15,335 bases of DNA from Actinomycetota bacterium. Lineage in GTDB: Bacteria > Actinomycetota > Rubrobacteria > Rubrobacterales > Rubrobacteraceae. The notes beneath the pieces are model-generated. The model searched no databases and was not told where the DNA came from. It saw nothing but the letters and a program-made list of their open reading frames with translations. Position 1 is the first letter of the stretch. Each line of letters starts with the position of its first letter. Positions 1 through 6,021 of the stretch are shown one piece after another. The DNA is taken from positions 1 through 15,335 of the forward strand of contig JAIVIG010000279.1 of the NCBI GenBank assembly GCA_020200675.1, read 5' to 3'. Both the position numbers and the translations under genes were made by a program.

Positions 1-46
1 TGGAGTTGGAGGTCATTCCGTTGCGAACGATGTTTTCGCCGCCGCA

Positions 47-1165
47 ATGTCGGCACGTAATCCGAATCGTAACCATGGTGGTGAGTGTACTGCATCTCTC
101 TACCTTGAACCATTACCCGGAATGTTTATGGGAGAGGGCGACGTCCTCGGGCACGTGCCGATGGGCATCGTCGAGGCGGTGGGCTCGGAGGTCACCCACG
201 TCCGGCCCGGCGACAGGGTGGTGCTCCCGTTCACCATCTGCTGCGGGCACTGCTTTATGTGCGACCAGGGCCTCCAATCGCAGTGCGAGACCACCCAGGT
301 GCGCGAGCAGGGCATGGGAGCCTCGCTGTTCGGGTTCAGCAAGCTCTACGGGGAGGTGCCCGGCGGGCAGGCCGAGTTCCTGCGCGTCCCCCTGGCGAAC
401 TACATGCCGATCAAGGTGCCGGAGGAAGCCGAAGGCTTGCCCGACGAGCGCTTCGTCTACCTCTCCGACGTCTTGCCCACCTCCTGGCAGGCGGTAGAGT
501 ACGCCGGCATTCCCGAGGGGGGCAGCGTGGCGGTCTTCGGGTTGGGGCCAATAGGCCAGATGAGCTCGCGCATCGCCCACCACCGCGGCCACAGGGTCAT
601 CGCCGTAGACCTCGTGCCCGAGCGGATCGAGATGGCGCGCCGTTACGGGATCGAGGTGCTCGACGCCAACGATCACGACGACATCCCCGAGGCGATCCGG
701 GAGATGACCGGCGGCCGGGGTCCGGACTCGGTGATCGACGCGGTCGGGATGGAGGCGCATGGCTCGCCCGCCACCGGGATCACGCAGCAGGTCGCGGGTC
801 TCTTGCCCGATACGGTCGCGCAGCCCGTCATGCAGGAGGCCGGGGTCGACCGCCTGAGCGCGCTCTACGCGGCCATCAACACGGTGCGCCGGGGCGGTAC
901 GATCTCCCTCATCGGCGTCTACGGCGGGCAGGCCGACCCGCTACCCATGCTGACGCTCTTCGACAAGCAGATACAGCTACGCATGGGCCAGGCCAACGTC
1001 AAGTACTGGGTGGACGACATCATGCCGCTCCTGACCCGCGGCGACGATCCTCTGGGCGTCGAGAGCTTCGCCACGCATCGACTGCCGCTCGAAGAGGGGC
1101 CGCACGGGTACGAGATCTTCCAGAAGAAGCAGGACGGCGCCATAAAGATACTGCTCCGACCCTGA
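47..1165 (+). CDS. Zinc-dependent alcohol / formaldehyde dehydrogenase-like protein, N-terminus degenerate
   Basis: Medium-chain dehydrogenase resembling the glutathione-independent formaldehyde dehydrogenase-like group; a cytosolic NAD(P)-dependent oxidoreductase by family. Seen, numbering from the ATG at 47: structural-zinc cysteines C66, C69, C72 and C80, Rossmann motif GLGPIG at 165-170 followed by a basic/acidic nucleotide-binding strand, and the long insert before the last Rossmann strands typical of this group. The C-terminal ~330 residues look intact. The N-terminus does not. The usual CGSDLH block that supplies the catalytic zinc cysteine is absent, and the expected GHE motif reads GHV (H36, V37). 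The frame stays open to the left window edge, so 47 is only the first ATG. Other frames upstream carry pieces resembling the missing start. The first ~125 nt are also less GC-rich than the rest. It is probably a truncated or decaying gene, or sequence error near a contig end. It converges with the next gene. Confidence 0.75.
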   Translation: MSARNPNRNHGGECTASLYLEPLPGMFMGEGDVLGHVPMGIVEAVGSEVTHVRPGDRVVLPFTICCGHCFMCDQGLQSQCETTQVREQGMGASLFGFSKLYGEVPGGQAEFLRVPLANYMPIKVPEEAEGLPDERFVYLSDVLPTSWQAVEYAGIPEGGSVAVFGLGPIGQMSSRIAHHRGHRVIAVDLVPERIEMARRYGIEVLDANDHDDIPEAIREMTGGRGPDSVIDAVGMEAHGSPATGITQQVAGLLPDTVAQPVMQEAGVDRLSALYAAINTVRRGGTISLIGVYGGQADPLPMLTLFDKQIQLRMGQANVKYWVDDIMPLLTRGDDPLGVESFATHRLPLEEGPHGYEIFQKKQDGAIKILLRP

Positions 1166-1290
1166 GCACCGCCCCTTCACGAGGAGCAGCAAAGGGGCAC
1201 GGTCGAGAGCGCCCCTCGAAGGGCCCGCGATAAGGCGGGGACCGCGTGCTACCCGGCTCATCCGGGTTGTTCGCTCTGTCTCCAACAATT

Positions 1291-1332
1291 CCGTGCGAGC
1301 CGTCGCGCTGTAGCGCGCGACGGCTCGCACGG
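1291..1332. terminator. Perfect 18-bp hairpin between convergent genes
   Basis: Left arm ccgtgcgagccgtcgcgc (1291-1308), loop tgtagc, and right arm at 1315-1332 an exact reverse complement. It lies in the 326-nt gap between the dehydrogenase (+) and the minus-strand gene ending at 1492, so a bidirectional terminator is the natural reading. No T-run follows on either strand, so termination by this hairpin alone is inferred. The rest of the gap (1166-1491) holds three copies of a 10-mer, cccctcgaag at 1212 and 1424 and its complement at 1395. The last two form a second, weaker inverted repeat (1395-1404/1424-1433). I see no gene in the gap. Confidence 0.6.
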
Positions 1333-1491
1333 TCGGCAAGCTTACCGATTTGCCGGATACCCTCTATCGCCGTCGACGCGGATGCTCCAGGAGCCTTCGA
1401 GGGGACGGATCTGCTCGTTCCGGCCCCTCGAAGTCGCTGCTGAAGGCCGGGATGCCGTTCTCGCCGCCGTTCGCGCCAGGGCTCGCCCAGG

Positions 1492-2220
1492 TTATACTGA
1501 CCGTACTTCGTCTACCTCCATAACCCTGGGCTGTGCATCCTCGTCGGTGATCCTACCGACCACTTCGGCCTGTATCTGTTGTTGGTAGATCTCGTCGAGT
1601 TCGTCTTCCTTGCCGTGCAGGTCGAAGTTTCCTTCGGTCTCCGAAGACAAGATGAACCGGCCGCCGCCCGTTTCTTCGAAGGCCTCTCCCATCTTCGCCA
1701 GCACGCCTACGACCGTCACCTGGTCGCCCGCAACGGCCCTTTCGTCCGTGCGCCCTTCCTCCTCCGCCGTCTCTTCCGATCCCCCCTCCCCTGAGGAACG
1801 AGAGGGTCCTTCGCTCCTGCGGACGGATTCCCGCACGATGCTTCTCAGCTCTTCTCTAGTATCTTCGGGGGCTTTCTTCTCTTCTTGACCCTGTTCTCGG
1901 TCCGCCGGGCGCTCCTCGAGCCTGTTGGCGAACCGCCTTACGGTTCGTCTACGTTCCTCCGCGGCCCCTTCGGCGGCGCCTCCCTCCTGGCCTGCGGGGC
2001 GCTCCGCTGCCTCTCTCCCCGCAGTCCCTGCGGATTCCTCGGCGCCGCTCCGCACCGTTTCAGAGACTCTTTCGACGCTCTCGCGTGCGTCTCCTCGAGT
2101 CCGTCGCAGCAAGAAGAAAATCAGCGCGCCTAGACCCACGGCACCGACCATCAGCCCGAGCGTGCCGCCGAAGCCCCTTCCATCACCACCTGTTCCCCGA
2201 CGCCCAAATCTTCTTCGCAA
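1492..2220 (-). CDS. Membrane-anchored Glu/Arg-rich protein with small C-terminal beta-type domain, unknown function
   Basis: Not recognised. With the TTG start at 2220 it is 242 aa: a short basic glycine-rich N-terminus, one hydrophobic helix at about 18-39, then ~120 residues extremely rich in E, R, A and G with few hydrophobics (likely disordered or helical). A compact C-terminal domain follows at about 163-242, with alternating strands of the type VTVVGVLAKM and AEVVGRIT, which could be a small OB-like fold (inference). TTG at 2220 is preferred over the in-frame ATG at 2259. An AGGAGGAGGAGG ribosome site sits 7 nt before the TTG, and a TAATAT -10 box lies so close to the ATG that transcription would begin at or inside it. 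The basic N-terminus and single helix suggest a type II or type I bitopic protein. It is divergent from the methyltransferase gene and convergent with the dehydrogenase. Confidence 0.65.
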   Translation of the reverse strand: MRRRFGRRGTGGDGRGFGGTLGLMVGAVGLGALIFFLLRRTRGDARESVERVSETVRSGAEESAGTAGREAAERPAGQEGGAAEGAAEERRRTVRRFANRLEERPADREQGQEEKKAPEDTREELRSIVRESVRRSEGPSRSSGEGGSEETAEEEGRTDERAVAGDQVTVVGVLAKMGEAFEETGGGRFILSSETEGNFDLHGKEDELDEIYQQQIQAEVVGRITDEDAQPRVMEVDEVRSV

Positions 2221-2227
2221 GGTTTCG

Positions 2228-2239
2228 CCTCCTCCTCCT
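2228..2239 (-). promoter_or_regulatory. Strong ribosome binding site that decides a TTG start
   Basis: The minus strand reads AGGAGGAGGAGG, four GGA repeats, 7 nt upstream of TTG at 2220-2218. The upstream in-frame ATG (2259-2257) has no comparable site and nearly abuts the -10 box, so this site argues for TTG initiation. Confidence 0.55.
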
Positions 2240-2262
2240 AGAGTTTCTGCTCGCCGCATTGT

Positions 2263-2268
2263 ATATTA
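2263..2268 (-). promoter_or_regulatory. Putative -10 box for the minus-strand membrane protein
   Basis: TAATAT on the minus strand. Transcription about 7 nt downstream would begin near 2256, giving a leader of about 35 nt before the TTG start. No good -35 hexamer is visible. The remainder of the divergent gap (2269-2490) has a TATACT box on the plus strand at 2339-2344 that could serve the methyltransferase gene. I see no recognisable riboswitch there. Confidence 0.35.
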
Positions 2269-2490
2269 GGCTACAGGGTCGGTAGGAAAGACGCGTCTCC
2301 CCAAACATGTTCACTGGAAAAGCCCGTGGATATCTCTGTATACTTACCGGGTATAGCTCTCGGGGAAAGGAGCAATGCATTCGATAGCGACTCATAAGCC
2401 CGCTGCTTGTTTCGTCGTCGAAACGGTGACGCGCGAGCGGGCGTTCCGGCTGCGGTCTAGATCACGCAAGCGAAGGGAGAAGACAGAGAG

Positions 2491-3591
2491 ATGGCCATCG
2501 AGAAGTACACGACCACCGTGGTAGGTGCTTACAGCCTTCCGCGCTGGTACGAGGTGCTGGAGAAGCAGGTCGAGGCAGGAGCGCTGAGCATGGAGGACAT
2601 GCGTGACGCCCAGTGGCGCTGCACGCAGGCCGCGCTCGTGGACCAGGAGGCGGCCGGGATTGACGTCGTCAACGGCGGCGAGATGCACCGGCGCCAGAAC
2701 AACCGCCACGCCCCCCCGAACGCGATGCTCAACTTCTTCTGGCAGAAGATACCCGGGTTCGAAAAGGACCCGAACGCGGAGTACGGGATCGTGACGCGGC
2801 CCAAGCCGATCACGCCCAAGGACGAGGGGGTGTTCCATCCGGCGGCCGTGGCCACGGGACGCATCGAGTATGGGGATCTCGGGCTGATCGACGAGTTCAA
2901 TTTCGTCTCCAGGTACGCCAGGGACCCCGACAACGTAAAGATCACCATGACCGGGCCTCACATGCTGGCCAAGGTCGCCCACGACGAATACTACGACGGC
3001 GACCTTCGCCAGATGATGATGGACCTGGCGGAGGTGATCAACCGGAACTTCAAGGAGCTGGAGGAGGCGGGCTGCAAGCACATCCAGCTCGACGAGCCCT
3101 TGTTCGCGGTCGGGGGGATCACCAGGGAAGAGGTGGAGGCGGCGATAGAGGCCAACAACGCGTGCTTCGAGGGCGTCAGGGCCTTCAAGTGGGAGCACGT
3201 CTGCCAGGGCAACTACGCCGTGGGGGAGGACTACGACGGCCAGATCGGCCACCGCTACTTCGACGTCGAGCCGTACCCAACCGAGCTGATCTGCCAGCTC
3301 GAGGTCGACGCCATCATGAACGAGGGGGACATGACCCCCGAGTACGAGGGGCTGCTCAGGAACCAGCAGCTCGCGATCGGTGTCGCGGACGTCCAGGATC
3401 TGGACGTCGAGTCGCCGGACACCCTGGTCGAGCGGATCAACGACTGGGGGGGATCGTGGCTCTCGCCCGAGCAGACGCTCATCACGAGCTCCTGCGGAAT
3501 GAACCACCTCCCCCGGGAGGTCGCTTTCGGTAAGCTGGCGGCGATGGCGGGCGCCAGAGACATCCTGCGCGGCGTCCTGGCCCCGGCCTAG
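2491..3591 (+). CDS. Cobalamin-independent methionine synthase (MetE) C-terminal-domain-like methyltransferase
   Basis: 366-aa cytosolic TIM-barrel protein of the MetE/UROD-like superfamily, half the length of full MetE (about 750 aa) because it lacks the N-terminal methylfolate-binding barrel. Seen: a start block with VGAYSLPRW, QLDEP at 199-203 as in MetE-type barrels, and the zinc-site motif HVC (H236, C238). E271 is a plausible third ligand, and C335 in SSCGMN gives the late cysteine. These match the His-Cys-Glu-Cys thiol-activating zinc of the family, so a zinc-activated thiol (homocysteine or similar) is the probable methyl or alkyl acceptor; the donor is unknown. Stand-alone relatives include YxjG/YxjH-type proteins and epoxyalkane:coenzyme M transferases, so calling it methionine synthase outright would overreach. 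ATG at 2491 follows a purine-rich AAGGGAGAAG site. Its 3' end abuts the first copy of the two-hairpin repeat. Confidence 0.85.
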   Translation: MAIEKYTTTVVGAYSLPRWYEVLEKQVEAGALSMEDMRDAQWRCTQAALVDQEAAGIDVVNGGEMHRRQNNRHAPPNAMLNFFWQKIPGFEKDPNAEYGIVTRPKPITPKDEGVFHPAAVATGRIEYGDLGLIDEFNFVSRYARDPDNVKITMTGPHMLAKVAHDEYYDGDLRQMMMDLAEVINRNFKELEEAGCKHIQLDEPLFAVGGITREEVEAAIEANNACFEGVRAFKWEHVCQGNYAVGEDYDGQIGHRYFDVEPYPTELICQLEVDAIMNEGDMTPEYEGLLRNQQLAIGVADVQDLDVESPDTLVERINDWGGSWLSPEQTLITSSCGMNHLPREVAFGKLAAMAGARDILRGVLAPA

Positions 3592-3595
3592 AACG

Positions 3596-3712
3596 TTTTG
3601 CAGAAAGGCACAGCCTTTCTGCAAAAGCCATCAGCGTTCAGCTATCGGCATGAACAAAAAGCTGAAAGGCGGTCGGCGCGGTTTGCGGAAGGAATAACCT
3701 TCCGCAAACCGC
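3596..3712 (+). repeat. Two-hairpin intergenic repeat element, copy 1
   Basis: Hairpin A is perfect: ttttgcagaaaggc (3596-3609), loop aca, complementary arm 3613-3626. A 51-nt linker follows, then hairpin B, also perfect: gcggtttgcggaagg (3678-3692), loop aataa, complement 3698-3712, followed by TTT. The element starts 4 nt after the TAG of the methyltransferase gene. The same A-linker-B arrangement recurs, inverted and partly mutated, at 9367-9488. It lies between convergent genes, so a bidirectional terminator role is possible. Hairpin A lacks a downstream U-tract on either strand, having T's 5' and A's 3'. Confidence 0.75.
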
Positions 3713-3729
3713 TTTAACCGACGATCGAG

Positions 3730-3750
3730 GCGAAGGGCCTGGGTCTTCGC
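3730..3750 (-). terminator. Small hairpin downstream of the LPATG gene
   Basis: gcgaag (3730-3735) and cttcgc (3745-3750) form a 6-bp stem with a 9-nt loop, starting 29 nt past the stop of the minus-strand surface-protein gene. It is weak and has no T-run. Hairpin B of the repeat element just beyond may be the more effective barrier. Confidence 0.25.
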
Positions 3751-3779
3751 ACCCCGGCCCTCGCGCACGCCCCTCGCCC

Positions 3780-4595
3780 CTACCGGGCGAGCCTGCGGAT
3801 CAGGAGGCCACCCACCAGCAGGGCACCCACACTGCCCATGATCGGCAGCGTCGCAATACCGCCCGTGGCGGGGAGAGCGTTCGCGCCGGAAGTCCGGTGG
3901 GTCTCCATTGCGGCGTCGCTGATGGCGGAGGCCATCTGGCCGTCGGCGGCGTCCGTCGAACCGTCCTCGTTCAGGTCTACGCCGTTCTCGGGGGCCGTGA
4001 GGTCGGACGCGCCGCCAGGGGCGCCTGAGCCACCATCCTCGGAGCCGCCACCACCAGGTGTGTCGGGCGCGGTGTCTTCGGGGGTCTCGGTGTCTCTCCC
4101 TTCCCTCTTGAAGTTGACCCTGGCGCTAAACGTCTTGTCCCCGTCGAGCGGCACCACACCGAAGTCCCGGATCACCTCGATGTTTCCACCGCTCTCCCGC
4201 ACTATCTGGACCGGCAACGAGACAGGCTCGGTACCAGGCGGTACCGGCCTCGGTCCCGGCCCAAACCTGTCCAGCGTCGTGCTACCGGTGTAGACACCGT
4301 CGCCGTCAGGATCAGCGAGCGGTACCGTGACCCCCCCCTCAGCAGGTATGAACCCGAGCAACCTCGTGCCCTCGGGGACCTCGCCCTTGACGGTCAGCTC
4401 GAACGAGAGCGTGGCCTGGTCGCTCGGCGACGGTTGAGCCTCCTCCTGGGCCTCCTGCGGAGCCTCCTCCTGGGCCAGCGCCGGGCTCGTGGTGTAGTAG
4501 AAGACCACGAGGACGGTCGCCAGCGCCAGCATGAGCGCCGCGACGATCCCCCTGGCGACAGTCCGCCTTGTAAAAGTGGTAGTAACCTGCTCCAT
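3780..4595 (-). CDS. Secreted LPXTG-anchored surface protein with calcium-loop-like motif
   Basis: 271 aa. Seen: N-terminal signal peptide (basic residues at 10-15, hydrophobic helix about 17-33, probable cleavage after ALA near 41), an acidic Q/E/P-rich segment, then a beta-rich region at about 60-165. A D/E/G/T/P-rich linker and the loop DLNEDGSTDAAD (207-218) follow, patterned like a dockerin/EF-hand calcium loop. The C-terminal sorting signal is LPATG (241-245), a hydrophobic helix (246-266) and RRLAR. By family knowledge, sortase cleaves between T and G and links the protein to peptidoglycan. No sortase gene is in this window. A second acidic motif, ADPDGDG (94-100), may also bind metal. 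The start at 4595 is supported by AAGGAG just upstream on the minus strand. Ligand and function are unknown. It converges with the methyltransferase gene. Confidence 0.8.
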   Translation of the reverse strand: MEQVTTTFTRRTVARGIVAALMLALATVLVVFYYTTSPALAQEEAPQEAQEEAQPSPSDQATLSFELTVKGEVPEGTRLLGFIPAEGGVTVPLADPDGDGVYTGSTTLDRFGPGPRPVPPGTEPVSLPVQIVRESGGNIEVIRDFGVVPLDGDKTFSARVNFKREGRDTETPEDTAPDTPGGGGSEDGGSGAPGGASDLTAPENGVDLNEDGSTDAADGQMASAISDAAMETHRTSGANALPATGGIATLPIMGSVGALLVGGLLIRRLAR

Positions 4596-4991
4596 CTTGC
4601 TCCTTCCTTCTTCGCCATCCCTCCCGGGTGTCCGCCCTCACGTTCTACTGGATGAAGGTCACGAAACGGCAACACCCGGATATCGTTTCCGTTACGCTGA
4701 TAGGCTGTCTCGTACGAGCTTGCGGGCTGGGTCCTCCGAAACGGGGTTCCGACCGCTCGAAAACAAGATCCGCGGGCGCGAAGAGAGGCGCCTCGAGACC
4801 GGGAGCCTCCGGGACCGCAGCCTGCCTCCCGGCGAGAGCGCCCGACCAAAACGCCGCGACCGAAACGACCTCCCCCTGCCACGGCGCATCTCCGGCGCCT
4901 CCAGGTCGATGGACCAGCCGTTTGTGTGTATCCATACGCTCACTATAGCGCCCCCCTCGCTTTTGTTCGCGTCGCCAACTTCAGGCACCGG

Positions 4992-4997
4992 TATAAT
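4992..4997 (+). promoter_or_regulatory. Consensus -10 box TATAAT
   Basis: An exact TATAAT in a GC-rich genome is unlikely by chance, but no TTGACA-like hexamer sits 16-18 nt upstream. No gene starts close downstream; the next is at 5385. It may drive a small RNA, a lost gene or a long leader. Confidence 0.3.
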
Positions 4998-5103
4998 GAC
5001 ACGAAGCGAGGCGCGATGCATCCTCGTGCGTGCCTCCTTCGACGGTCCGAGCGGATATACTAGAGTCTCTCGTTCGAGGCTTCGGGCCTTTGCTACTCCA
5101 TTC

Positions 5104-5121
5104 TGTGCAACACCCTGCACA
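5104..5121. promoter_or_regulatory. Palindrome TGTGCA-N6-TGCACA, operator-like
   Basis: Two perfect 6-bp half-sites with a 6-nt spacer (acaccc), centre-to-centre distance 12 bp. It lies about 45 nt downstream of the TATACT box at 5056. The cognate regulator is not identifiable, and chance occurrence is possible. Confidence 0.3.
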
Positions 5122-5139
5122 ATTAGGGCCAATTTTTCC

Positions 5140-5187
5140 AAGCTGAACCCGGGGACGCTGTACCGGACGCTCAGGCGCATCATCCTC
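5140..5187 (+). pseudogene. Possible remnant of a PadR-type transcriptional regulator
   Basis: The frame beginning AAG at 5140 reads KLNPGTLYRTLRRIILP. This resembles the conserved recognition-helix region of PadR winged-helix regulators, typically (R/K)LSPGTLYRxLRRL. Just upstream, in another frame (about 5094-5126), CYSILCNTLHN could be a decayed version of the preceding GYxIMQ-type helix, interrupted by a stop. There is no intact start, no ribosome site and no continuation, so at most this is a relic. A coincidental match over 14 residues cannot be excluded. Confidence 0.25.
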
Positions 5188-5384
5188 CCACAATGCACCC
5201 CTCCTCCGAGCACTGCGCGGTTATCGGCACGAACGGAGCAGAGCCCTGGCAAAGAAATTTCGCCCCGATTGGGGGTAGGGAAGAGGCGCGAGGCCCGTAC
5301 AATTCCGAGTAGGTCGGTCCAACGGCGCCTCGTCTGTCCCCGGCCCCAAAAGTTAGGCATGAAAAGGTTATCGGAGGAGGTTGC

Positions 5385-5681
5385 ATGTCCGGTTTAGAGA
5401 CGGCCTGGAGTTACACCGCGCTAGAAGAGGCGCTCGACTTCGGCATCTCGGTTCTCACGGTGCTGATGATAGCGAGCCTCGCCGTCTGGTTCGCTTGCTC
5501 CATCGTGGAGCATGTGCTGAAGACGAAGAACGCTCGTCGCCCGAACCACGATGCCCTTCTCAGAGAGAACGAACGCCTGAGGACCTTATTGGTTGAGGCT
5601 CAGGAGAAGAACGATTACCTTCGGACGCTCTACCGCGAGTTGCCTCCGCGGGCGGAGTACGAAGTACGAAGGGCCGCGTGA
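5385..5681 (+). CDS. Small membrane protein: one TM helix plus C-terminal coiled coil
   Basis: 98 aa, not recognised. It has a short N-terminus, a single hydrophobic segment at about 19-41, a basic stretch (KTKNARR, 46-52) and a heptad-like region at about 56-86 (L59, L65, L69, E71 and L79 within charged residues) typical of a short coiled coil. The basic residues right after the helix suggest the coiled coil is cytosolic (positive-inside rule, inference). The start is well supported: GGAGGAGG ends 5 nt before ATG 5385. TM-plus-coiled-coil layouts occur in DivIC/FtsL-like and many other small scaffold proteins, but no family signature is visible. It is the first clear gene after the 0.8-kb gene-poor stretch. 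Confidence 0.7.
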   Translation: MSGLETAWSYTALEEALDFGISVLTVLMIASLAVWFACSIVEHVLKTKNARRPNHDALLRENERLRTLLVEAQEKNDYLRTLYRELPPRAEYEVRRAA

Positions 5682-5780
5682 CCACGCCGGACAAGAGCAG
5701 GTAAACCGCGAAGATCTCGACGCCGGCTTTTCGGGAACGGTCGGCGAACAAGGAACTGGTCGTGACCGCGTAAGGTTGCG

Positions 5781-5786
5781 TATACT
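5781..5786 (+). promoter_or_regulatory. -10 box TATACT before a possible leaderless mini-ORF
   Basis: TATACT is followed 7 nt later by ATG at 5794, so the expected transcription start coincides with the start codon. No clear -35 hexamer is visible. The stretch 5682-5780 otherwise holds nothing recognisable. Confidence 0.35.
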
Positions 5787-5793
5787 GCCCGCT

Positions 5794-5844
5794 ATGCGCA
5801 AAGAATGTGCAGAGTCGGGCCGGGCTCCGAACGGCCGGTCGTGA
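5794..5844 (+). CDS. 16-codon mini-ORF, possible leaderless leader peptide
   Basis: Reads MRKECAESGRAPNGRS and stops at TGA 5842-5844. The stop overlaps the ATG of the next small frame as TGATG. ATG 5794 sits where transcription from TATACT 5781-5786 should start and has no ribosome site, which fits leaderless initiation. Its start resembles that of the following frame (MRKEC and MREKC), perhaps a small duplication. It could equally be chance, as the frame is short. Confidence 0.25.
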   Translation: MRKECAESGRAPNGRS

Positions 5845-5975
5845 TGCGCGAGAAGTGTTTGCCCGACGGGTCTTGCTACCGGTGCGTCTACGCGTCGAGG
5901 TGCAAGAAGGTCCGGTCTGATCCTACCGGGCGAAGCCGCCGCGCCGGCCCGCTAGAGGATCGTCTCGGACGATGA
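5844..5975 (+). CDS. 43-aa four-cysteine mini-protein (CX5CX2CX5C)
   Basis: Begins MREKCLPDGSCYRCVYASRC, with cysteines at 5, 11, 14 and 20 in a compact symmetric spacing suitable for binding zinc or an iron-sulfur cluster or for forming disulfides. A basic, arginine-rich tail follows to residue 43. No signal peptide is present, so cytosolic. The start ATG overlaps the upstream mini-ORF stop (TGATG), implying translational coupling in place of a Shine-Dalgarno site, which is absent. An adjacent in-phase GTG at 5841 is an alternative start. It lies 46 nt upstream of the REDY-like gene. Function is unknown, and coding status rests on the cysteine pattern and the TGATG overlap. Confidence 0.4.
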   Translation: MREKCLPDGSCYRCVYASRCKKVRSDPTGRSRRAGPLEDRLGR

Positions 5976-6021
5976 AGAGGACGGTCGTTCCCGGCGCCGC
6001 CCGAGACGGAGAGGAGCCGGC

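Larger units (their letters stand above)
4596..5384. other. 789-nt stretch without a convincing gene
   Basis: Long open frames overlap here on both strands, but none has both a ribosome site and protein-like composition. Contents: a plus-strand promoter-like pair TTGTGT (4922-4927), 16 nt, TATAGC (4944-4949); on the opposite strand TATAGT (4947-4942), 6 nt before an ATG at 4935 that opens a 96-codon frame ending at 4645 (possible leaderless gene, weak); a TATAAT box at 4992-4997; a TATACT box at 5056-5061; a TGTGCA-N6-TGCACA palindrome (5104-5121); and a short stretch (5140-5187) translating to a PadR-like phrase. The stretch is likely regulatory DNA plus gene remnants. Confidence 0.4.

Noticed and set aside
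2269..2490. Cobalamin or SAM riboswitch upstream of the MetE-like gene
   Set aside because: These are expected for some methionine genes, but no B12 box or SAM-riboswitch core could be found by eye and the leader is short.
2392..3624. 410-codon open frame on the minus strand opposite the MetE-like gene
   Set aside because: It is antisense to a clearly conserved gene, rich in L/V/D/R as expected of a GC-rich shadow, has no ribosome site, and its first codons lie in the hairpin repeat.
4645..4935. Possible leaderless 96-codon gene on the minus strand behind TATAGT
   Set aside because: The -10 spacing fits a leaderless start, but there is no -35, third-codon-position GC looks lower than in the neighbouring genes, and no motif is seen. 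It is kept only as a weak candidate within the gap entry.
4692..5360. 222-codon minus-strand frame and overlapping plus-strand frames in the gene-poor stretch
   Set aside because: They have no ribosome site, are Ser/Arg/Pro-rich, and show no recognisable motif apart from the short PadR-like phrase. Several frames overlap each other, typical of GC-rich noncoding DNA.
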